Positions 56,619 to 64,000 of a stretch of 64,000 nt of DNA are shown piece after piece; position 1 is the stretch's first letter; every line of letters starts with the position of its first letter. The stretch is from [Phialemoniopsis] sp. UDSM-2020 (Eukaryota; Ascomycota; Sordariomycetes; Thyridiales; Thyridiaceae): NCBI GenBank assembly GCA_018873225.1, contig JAEILZ010000004.1, positions 558,001-622,000 of the forward strand, given 5' to 3'. The notes beneath the pieces are model-generated. The model had not been told where the DNA came from and searched no databases. It saw only the letters and a list, made by a program, of their open reading frames with translations. A program made the translations under genes and the position numbers.

Positions 56619-57122
56619 ATGAGTAACAAGAAGATCAAGACCACTAACGGAACCGACAATGAAGTGCGGACCTTCCGGGATTTCATCGAGGATGCGTATG
56701 CCGACCCAGTCAACGCGCAATCGTTCAAATTCTTCTTGATCGCGTCCGAGCCTAAATCCGTGTACGACGATGAGTTCATGGAAATCTGGGCCACCACTAC
56801 TTATGACTGCTTTGTCGACATGAAGAACTCCGACCTCAAGACAACCCTCGAGCTTCTTACTACGACAGCCGGTAATGAAGATAAGGAGACAATTCCTGTC
56901 GTAAGCGGCCATGGTGCAAAGACTGGCGAGGAGCATGAGGGCAAGACGGCTAGCGTGACTTGGAGCCTTCGCAGAAGTAAGTACAAGTCCATGCGTGTCC
57001 TCGAACAATTCCGCTTGTGAGGCCATTCGCAATGTTTGATGTATGCTGATAAGCTCCGAAGAGGTTACGTGAGCAGGTTCATCAGAGGTACCAAGGAATC
57101 GAATGGCGTGCCGGCACGTTGA
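56619..57122 (+). CDS. Orphan small protein, first tandem paralogue
   Basis: The family is not recognised. The protein starts MSNKKIKTTNGTD, then TFRDFIEDAYADPVNAQSFK, an acidic middle with MEIWATTTYDCFVDM and LKTTLELLTTTAG, and VTWSLRRSKY. It is closely matched by the frame at 57808: TFR[DQ]FI[ED]D[AS]YADPVN, the VDM...DLK segment and WSL[HR]RSKYxS. No signal peptide or membrane helix is seen. A GTAAGTAC donor lies at 56977, at the same codon as in the second copy. Spliced to AAGAG at 57063 it gives 138 residues; to 57053, 156 residues; unspliced, 133 residues ending at 57020. The end is therefore uncertain. Each copy has its own TATA-containing promoter. Confidence 0.65.
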
Positions 57123-57166
57123 TAGATGGAGAGCTGGAAAATCTAGGGTTTGGAGTGGAGGTATGA

Positions 57167-57807
57167 TGGCAATGAATGTTGTCTGAGTATGCTTAGAGTC
57201 TGCGCAGCAAACACCACAGTCGTTTTCTCCTCCTGAATCTCTAGCCCTGTAATACGTGATGTGAGAGTGTAACTTTTGTACCTACCTTGTTGTATCTACT
57301 TTTTTGAGTCACATGATAAGGTGTGTTTCAAGATCCTTACCAGCTACTGACTCGGGGCAACTAATTCCGGGTATGTTGTCAGTATAGGTAATGCCTTGTG
57401 CTTCTTCATTTTTAGATGATAGACTGAACTGTTTTATCAGCTATCACGCAATTGCAAGGTACTTACGTCACTGTCCTTTCCTTCAACATCTGATCCGTCG
57501 CGCGAAAATCAACTTTTCTTCTTTCATGTCTCAGCTGTGACTGTGTTATGTGCACCGATGATGTTCAAGGTAAGTGTCACTGACTATTCTGGAGGTGCAA
57601 CGGATTTCAGTATCGGGTGTCGGTAGTGACGAGTGCCAGCAGAGCTTCTCACAACTCATTGCCATCGTCACGGCCATTTCTCATAGCTATATAAACCTTC
57701 TAAACAGCGCATATGTCTACAGAATTTTGAAATCTCCTACCAACAGAAATAAGCATCGAACTCTCTCGTGAAACCCTCCACATCGCAAACCCAAAAGAGC
57801 AAGCAAG
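57167..57807. promoter_or_regulatory. Promoter of second orphan paralogue, with TATA box
   Basis: 640 bp. The stretch 57649-57694 (TCACAACTCAT, ATCGTCAC, GCTATATAAA) is a copy of the promoter core at 56488-56532, so the duplication included regulatory DNA. Confidence 0.5.
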
Positions 57808-58299
57808 ATGTCAACGTCCAATGAAACCAAGCCGAAAACATTCCGGCAGTTCATCGATGACTCCTACGCGGATCCGGTCAACCGTCAAACCTACAATGCG
57901 GTCTCCCTAACCGCGAAGACCCCGACGGTGATTATCGAGGACGACACCATTGAGCTTCGGGCCAAGGCTGACACCACTTGTGTTGTCGATATGGGCGACA
58001 GGGATCTCAAGATGTATCTGGAGATCCTTGCTGGCACACCTGGGGCTGAGGATGCGATGAACGTACCTATCGTATGCATTTACGGCACCACAACGAACGT
58101 GGTGGAGCAGAGATCTGTGGTTTCATGGAGCCTTCACCGAAGTAAGTACATGTCAGTACGGATTCTGTCAATGAATTTGCGGTTTGCTTTCTTTGAAGGC
58201 ACTCCTTATCTACGTAAATTGTTGATGTATTTGTCTCCTTCAAGCTTGAAGTATACTAATCAATCCCTTTATCTACGAAGAGTGAAGTGGCAGAACTGA
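57808..58299 (+). CDS. Orphan small protein, second tandem paralogue
   Basis: It shares with the upstream gene TFRQFIDDSYADPVNRQTY, the motif CVVDMGDRDLKMYLEIL, and VSWSLHRSKYMSVRIL. No known family is recognised. The GTAAGTAC word at 58142 is an excellent donor, followed by a TACTAAT branch site (58254-58260) and acceptor GAAGAG at 58282; splicing would give a 116-residue protein ending MKWQN. Without splicing the frame runs to the same stop and gives 163 residues, but the extra part looks intron-like (AT-rich, hydrophobic). I favour the spliced form. The role is unknown. Identity to the first copy is moderate, so the duplication is not recent. Confidence 0.65.
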   Translation: MSTSNETKPKTFRQFIDDSYADPVNRQTYNAVSLTAKTPTVIIEDDTIELRAKADTTCVVDMGDRDLKMYLEILAGTPGAEDAMNVPIVCIYGTTTNVVEQRSVVSWSLHRSKYMSVRILSMNLRFAFFEGTPYLRKLLMYLSPSSLKYTNQSLYLRRVKWQN

Positions 58300-59716
58300 A
58301 GCGTCGGGGGCTAAGCTTGGCGTGTGGGCATGGAGGGGAAGCTGGAACTATCCCTTGCTTGAAGAGCACTTTTTGGAAGTCTGGTGCTGGATAGCATAAG
58401 TCAGGCGATAATATTATTGCAACGCAATCTTTCTTGGAGATTCTTGTGGTCTGTCGGACCACCTACTGTGTGGGAGCGTTGAGTTTAGTCATCATAGTGA
58501 AGTCCCTTGACCAATCACTTGGAAATTTCTACCGCAGGAAACCCCCCGAGAGACACAAACAGCAGTGACTGTGTGTATGAAGACTTGGCAAACTACCACT
58601 AAAAGCCTTCGCCGTTGATGTATCAACAGTGATGAAGTGAGCAGCCCAGACCCTAGTGCTTGTACAGTTGCCCATCCATTTGGCTCATAAATGGTTATCT
58701 CAGTCGTGAACAAGCTACCCGATTGTCCCTTCTGAGGCTGGGACACTCATAACCGTGGAAGCAGCAACACCGGGTTACCAAAGCTTGGCACGTCCTCTTG
58801 GCGTAGATTCCTCTTTTGGTATTTGGGGTCTGACACATCCCAGATCAGACACTACCAAAGATGGAGCAGGATGATGGCCATTGAGTTGGGTGGCTTTTGG
58901 CGTGCAAAACACGTGGCAGTGTTACCTGATGTCATGGCAGGCCGAGACCGAGGATGCTCCGAGCCAGCCTAGACGTGTTTGTCTCTTGTGACTTGCCGAT
59001 TATTGCAAACATATTTGTTCATCTTCGGCAGTTCGCCAAGACCCGCCAGTTTGCGACTTCAAGACTAGGCACAGGTAAATATAGCGACGTGACGCACGCG
59101 CGACCAATACTGCTTGACCAGAAGCCGCCCGGAGCCCGGCAGCTCCTGTTTTGTTTCTAGGCAATCTTGTTGATCCGTGGCCACTTTTACCCTGGACGAG
59201 GGAAGGTGGGCATATATTTGCCAGGAAATCCATTAGCTGCGCCGGGTGTTTACTGCGACCTTTTACACACACCCAGCCAATGGGAGCGCGCGGTCCCGTA
59301 ATCCCAAGTTTTCCCCAGATTTACCTTTGATTTGGAAATAGATTAAACGCCGGGGATGCAACAAACGGCAGTTGCTCGACGTCGCCCCCCTCTCTGCAGG
59401 TTTGACAGGTCCAGTCTCGGGACAACAACCGTCTTGGCTTTACCCAGGCGAGCTGGTGCCGAGTTCGCCTGCCGTGGCGACCAGGAGCAGAACGTGCCCA
59501 GAGGAATATAAGGACATGCGGTGCCTGTGCCTGAGATTCTGTCCCCCCTTCTTCTGCCCTTCCTTTCGCCTTCTTCTCCGAGCTTGTATCCTCACTCCTT
59601 GTCGCATTTGTTATTTGTTCGCTGTGTAAGAGACAGCCATACTGCTCTCTGAGGGTCCTTTTCAAGCCACAAAAACTTGAGGAAGAAGTAGGAAAGAACA
59701 GAGACAAGCAGCAGAG
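58300..59716. other. Long region upstream of the DUF1996 gene
   Basis: About 1.4 kb with no credible gene. Just before 59717 the sequence is CT-rich and then purine-rich (59660-59716), typical of strong fungal promoters and 5' leaders. Confidence 0.4.
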
Positions 59717-60800
59717 ATGCAGCTCAAGTCCCTCGTCCTCAGCGCGGCCCTGGCCTCGGCTCAGGAGCTCATGCGCTTCGGCTGCTCGCAGCTAACAATC
59801 GACCGCATCGACCCCCTGGTCGAGCCGGGCAACACGCCCTCGGCGCACATGCATCAGGTCATCGGCGGCAACTCGTTCAACGTGAGCATGACGCCCGACG
59901 CCCACGACCCGCCCACGGCGTCGACGTGCACGAGCTGCACCTACTCGGAGGACTTCTCCAACTACTGGACGGCCAACATTTACTTCAAGGCCCGCAACGG
60001 CACCTACAAGCGCGTGCCCCAGGTCGCCAACCTCGGCCTCGGCGTCAAGGCCGGCATGACCGTCTACTACATCCGCGGCTACCAGTCCAGCGCCAAGGTC
60101 ACCGCCTTCAAGCCCGGCTTCCGCATGCTCGTCGGCGACAGCGCCAATCGCGACGCCAAGAAGGTGCCCCGCGGCCTGTGCTTCCGCTGCGAGGCCAACA
60201 TGCAGCAGAGCCCCTTTGGCGGCGCGCCCTGCACGGGCTCCGACGTCCCCGGCTTCCCCAAGGCCCCGTGCGGCGGCGGCTGGCGCGTGACCGTGACCTT
60301 CCCGTCCTGCTGGGACGGCAAGAACCTCGACAGCCCGGACCACAAGGCGCACATCGCCTACCCGTCGCAGGGCACCTTTGAGACGGGCGGCGCGTGCCCG
60401 GCCTCGCACCCGGTCAAGATCCCGCAGGTCATGTACGAGATCATGTTTGACACGCGGCAGTTCAACAACAAGGCCGACTGGCCCGAGGACGGATCGCAGC
60501 CCTTCTACTGGTCCATGGGCGACAACACCGGTTACGGCATCCACGGCGACTACCTCTTCGGCTGGAAGGGCGATGCTCTGCAAAAAGCCATGGACACCAA
60601 ATGCGCCAACGACAACTGCCCCGCCCTGCAGCGCCAGCAGGACACCAAGGCTATCAGCTGCACGCGCGGCCAGGTCGCGCACGAGGACATTGGCGACGAC
60701 TGTAAGTTCATCATCCTCTTGCACCCATCGGGGTTGAGTTTACTGACACTGTCTGTTCACAGGGCTTCCCTCGCTTCCCGGCATGGCTGGTATGCACTAA
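59717..60800 (+). CDS. Secreted DUF1996 protein, two exons
   Basis: Exons are 59717-60701 and 60763-60800, giving 340 residues; the second exon codes for only 12 (WLPSLPGMAGMH). The short signal peptide MQLKSLVLSAALASAQE is followed directly by the DUF1996 start LMRFGCSQLTIDRIDPLVEP and PSAHMHQVIGGNSFN. Further blocks are STCTSCTYSEDFSNYWTANI, YYIRGYQSS, PGFRMLVGDSANRD, FPSCWDGKNLDSPDHKAHIA, and PFYWSMGDNTGYGIHGDYLF. Conserved Cys residues suggest disulfides. DUF1996 proteins are abundant in fungal secretomes; their activity is not established. The codon bias is strongly GC, as in highly expressed genes. It lies upstream of a second Zn2Cys6 gene in convergent orientation. Confidence 0.9.
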
Positions 60801-61244
60801 TTATTGAGCGGAACTTTCAGTTGCAGGAGAAGTCGGATTTGCCGTGCCTTGATCCTGACTTGAACCATTCGTGTCAATGGATGTTGACTTTCAATCTCTC
60901 GACATGCCTCTCCTCGGCTTGTATTTTCTCATATAAACTGTTATATATCCCTCAGACTCAGACTAGCAGAATGCAAATATCCTGTCGTTACAGATAAGAA
61001 TCGTGACGTGCATGCGTCAACTTATTCGTGGAAACATTGGAGGCTGTCCGTTTGACCATATTCTAATATTTAACCACCCCCCCCCCCCGCACTCGCTCCA
61101 ATCCAACCCGCCGCTGAATTCGCATTCCAAACACATCCCCGTTCTTTGTTGCACAAAGATGCTCGGCTTCGCACTATAGCATCTGGAACGGACTCCCGTA
61201 CCCTGCACAGTGATCACTCTCTAGTCGCTTATTAGAGGAGTCAT
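60801..61244. other. Convergent 3' intergenic region with poly-C run
   Basis: About 440 bp; the 12-base C run is described separately. No gene seen. Confidence 0.4.
61077..61088 (+). repeat. Homopolymer of 12 C
   Basis: Twelve consecutive C between convergent genes. Such a run is prone to length variation and sequencing error. Confidence 0.8.
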
Positions 61245-63402
61245 TCATGCCGCGCTGGCTTCCTCGCTTGGGCTGGCTGCACGAGACGCTCCTACGCTGT
61301 CCGAGAATCGCTCCAGCAATAGGTTCAGCCTCAGCAAGGGAAGCGCGGCGAAATCGAATCGTTCAGCTAACCGCTGCACGAGACGTCGAAACTCTTCCAA
61401 AGCGGCCTGCCGAGTTCGAAGAACCTCGTCGTCGGCGCTCGCGAGCAATGCGGTCACCATAAAGTTGCCTATGATGGCAATATTCGACTTGCAATCTTCG
61501 ACGACGCGCAAGTCAGTTGACAAAGTTTTGTTACTGATAGGACAGGATGGGGAGCCACTCACAACTGAGCCACAGTCCAACGAGTTCAGTCTGCTGAAGC
61601 AGGTCCTCGAAGATGGCAAAGAGGTCCTGGAATAGGATTGTCTCCCTCTCAATATCGTAGTATAAAGTGCCTCCTATGCATGCAAAGAGCGCCCTCTGTA
61701 TAGACACGGCAATGCCATAATATGCAAATACAAAGGTGTAATCTGGAAATGAGCATCAGTGGTCAGAATTTGGCACGAATCAGAGGGATACAGACTGTTG
61801 ATGCTCCGGTTGGGCCGCAGCAAGGCAGAACCTTGTACATCCACAATGTGTTTGAGTTGAGCTTGGCATTCGCCGGCCCGCCGCAGAGCTTCGTTTGGAG
61901 GCATTGTGGAAGAGCTTTCCACGACAGTGTAAAAGCGATCCATGACGCTAGATAAGGTCATGGTCAATCCCGAGAGCATTACGAAAGACGACAGGGATTC
62001 CAAAAGACGCGGCTGTATCGGTCCATTTGACAGAGCCCTGAAGTCCTCCATGGTCAATGATTTAGTACTGAACTGTCGATCGTTGATGTGGCTCGGCCTG
62101 CCGAGCCAATGCGCAAGCCTGCAAGTGTTCATAAATATTTAGTCTAGACCTAAGACAGTGGTGCCGAGCGGAGTCTTACCACTTATCATGCATATAAACA
62201 GCCCACCATAACACGCGACGGAGATGTTTCTCGGAGGGGCTGATATTCCATTTCGTGGGCTCAATGTGAAGGCCAACTTCTTGAGCAAGGCCAACGAGCT
62301 GCTTGCAAGTCAGTTTGCTAGTGTCTGTGATAGCTCAAATACGCACCTGGTTTGTCAACGCCCAATGGCCTGGGTGATTGGGCTCATGGACTCGTTGCGC
62401 GGGAAGCTGCATGTAGAGTAAAATAGCCTGGATGGTATGCAGAGAGGGGGTCTTTGCCTCTTGCAAGACGGCTTCGTAGACTTGCTCGCGCATAAATGCA
62501 TCGTCGATGGCTTTCTTCCCTTTCAAGAGTGACGAGCAGTGCCAGAAATGGAGGGCCGAACAATAAATAGCCCCTAGCAACGATGCAGGAATTGAGCCTG
62601 CAGCGAGGGCTGAATCCAGGCGGTCTCGGCCGTCCAGAATCGGAAGACTTGGGTGCACGTAGGCAAAATACAAGTTGAGGAGCTCTTTCCCATATGGACT
62701 GACAATCCTATCGACCTTGCCGGTATCATATATGCCAGCTGCTGCGTCAAGTAGCTCGTTAGGGTATGACTAGGTAGCCAATATCAGTCCTCTGCACTCT
62801 CGGAATGCGTCACGAGGAACACATGAGCGCGGCAAGGGGGTCGAAAGCATTGCGTACCGTGAAGTAAGCGGGGGCTGCCTCATCGGCGAACACTTTATAC
62901 ACTCTCCAATTCGCGCGGCCGAAGCTGTTAATCTCATCAAAGGGCAAGTGGCGCAGGAGATAGACGTCCTGGTCGCTACTGTTCCCCACGTACAACATCG
63001 TTCGGTTAGTTTGAATAGTGCCTCCGCCCAAGCCCTCGTCCAGGGACCCAGCCCATGGAGAGGGCTCTGGGGACGCGGTCACAAGCGAGCGCCCTTCTCC
63101 GGCCGGAGAACTTTGGGCGTGTCTAGAACTTGGCTCATTTCGGCGGGGCGGTTTCTTGATCGGCGCCGCCGATTCAAAAGTGCAGTGCGTTCCTCTCTGC
63201 ACGCACAGGGAGCAGTCACTTTGGCCTGGGGCAACGTAGCAGCCAATACGGCGGCGACGGCACCCATCACAGCTTGGAGCCAGAACCAGTCAGTCGGGTC
63301 AAGAGGTACCCAGATGGTCGGGAGAACTCACGGACGTTGTTTCTTGGACCGATAACGCCTCGCACCACCGTCTTGGGTGTCATTGGCTCCCAGACCACTC
63401 AT
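61245..63402 (-). CDS. Zn2Cys6 transcription factor with Fungal_trans domain
   Basis: The start MSGLGANDTQDGGARRYRSK at 63402 is followed, after an intron near 63270-63332, by CDGCRRRRIGCYVAPGQSDC and CSLCVQRGTHCTFE, the Zn2Cys6 finger. A Ser/Pro-rich linker leads into LRHLPFDEINSFGRANWRVY and the Fungal_trans domain: LLNLYFAYVHPSLPILDGRD, SLHTIQAILLYMQLP, GHWALTNQ, then VGLAQEVGLHIEPTKWNISP, RVLWWAVYMHDKW and LAHWLGRPSHINDRQF. The last exon (from about 61555) ends SPSEEASAA at 61245. Introns also fall near 62760, 62340 and 62120-62180. It is a nuclear regulator; the target genes are unknown. The nearest neighbour is the convergent DUF1996 gene. Confidence 0.8.
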
Positions 63403-64000
63403 GTTGTTGGAAGTTGGCGATGTGGGTCGTTGTAGGGATGGTGTGAGAGGAGCATCGAGAACCCCGCGGGGGGAGTGATCTTTTTATCTGCCGCTGCTTA
63501 TGTACGTTTCGCGTGACCAAGTCTCCGCCGCACTAGCATGGCTCTTGCAATCTCCTTGACATGGCACTTGAATGTTGCCAAGTGGAGAAATGGCGCGTGT
63601 TAGGGCGAGAAAGAGCCGGGTAGGAAACCAGCAGCAAAACCCCGCGGGGGGACCTGAGTCAACTTAGCGGCGTTTTAGATCGCCACGCTTTGGTGATGGT
63701 TTTATCTATGGAGTCGTCGACACCCCCGTGTCGAAAAAATCCCAAATCTTGGAAATGCGGAGGTCCCCCGGTGCATCACGGCTAAGCCAGGGGTCCTTCA
63801 TATGGACGCTACTGCCGAGACCTGCATAAAAGCTGGCGAGATCGTCGTCTTACATCGTTGTTTCCAAGACCCCAGGTTCTCCAGCTCAGCCTTCTTTCCC
63901 CGACCACAAAAGCTTCTGCTCCCAAGGCCGGGTTGCTCGCCCCATCTCCTGAACACTATCCTTTGCACACTGTTCTAGAACGTAGAAGATATATTCGACG
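63403..64000. other. Promoter region of the Zn2Cys6 gene
   Basis: About 600 bp to the window edge. CCCCGCGGGG-type words occur at about 63462-63471 and 63642-63651 (a 10-bp palindromic core repeated 180 bp apart), possible regulator sites. No gene seen. Confidence 0.35.

Noticed and set aside
59792..60724. 310-codon open frame antisense to the DUF1996 gene
   Set aside because: A shadow of a GC-rich gene, with repetitive A/V/G/R content and no start context.

Overview
The window looks like chromosomal DNA of a filamentous ascomycete (Pezizomycotina, probably a plant- or litter-associated Sordariomycete; the class is an inference). Genes are monocistronic and split by short introns (about 43-141 nt) with GTAAGT/GTATGT-type donors and CTAAC/CTGAC-type branch sites. 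The gene families are typical of such fungi: Zn2Cys6 and bZIP regulators, HET and NACHT genes, many short-chain dehydrogenases, MFS transporters, a GH10 xylanase and a DUF1996 protein. No rRNA, tRNA, CRISPR or intact transposon was seen.

Layout. 1-6.0 kb: a divergent pair, a large repetitive beta-rich protein (minus, cut by the window edge) and a ComEC-like metallo-beta-lactamase (MBL)-fold protein (plus). 6.0-12.4 kb: a gene graveyard with an F-box remnant, a frameshifted HET gene, a kinase-like gene broken by many frameshifts, and the tail of a P-loop ATPase gene. 12.4-17.8 kb: alpha/beta hydrolase, reductase, bZIP factor, SRPK-like kinase. 17.9-26.2 kb, all minus: a GH94 phosphorylase (probably cellobionic acid phosphorylase), a sugar transporter and a GH10 xylanase, readable as a plant-cell-wall sugar module. 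27.2-30.2 kb: DHA1-type MFS transporter and a ketosamine-3-kinase-like protein. 31.3-36.5 kb: an intact NOD-like receptor with esterase, NACHT and WD40-like parts. 37-40.1 kb: a reductase divergent from a fungal-specific transcription factor.

42.4-53.7 kb holds the most interesting group: a Zn2Cys6 regulator, two SDRs, a small P-loop sugar/nucleoside-type kinase, a transketolase and a sugar transporter. Three of its promoter regions share a CGG-N4-CGG element (six copies found by eye). I read this as a candidate, apparently undescribed, polyol/ketose catabolic cluster: uptake, oxidation to a ketose, phosphorylation, then entry to the pentose phosphate pathway. 54.9-63.4 kb: a NAPE-PLD-like metallohydrolase, a tandem pair of orphan genes with duplicated promoters, a secreted DUF1996 protein and a second Zn2Cys6 regulator.

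Exon coordinates were worked out by hand from splice signals, reading frame and family motifs. No alignment or RNA evidence was available.
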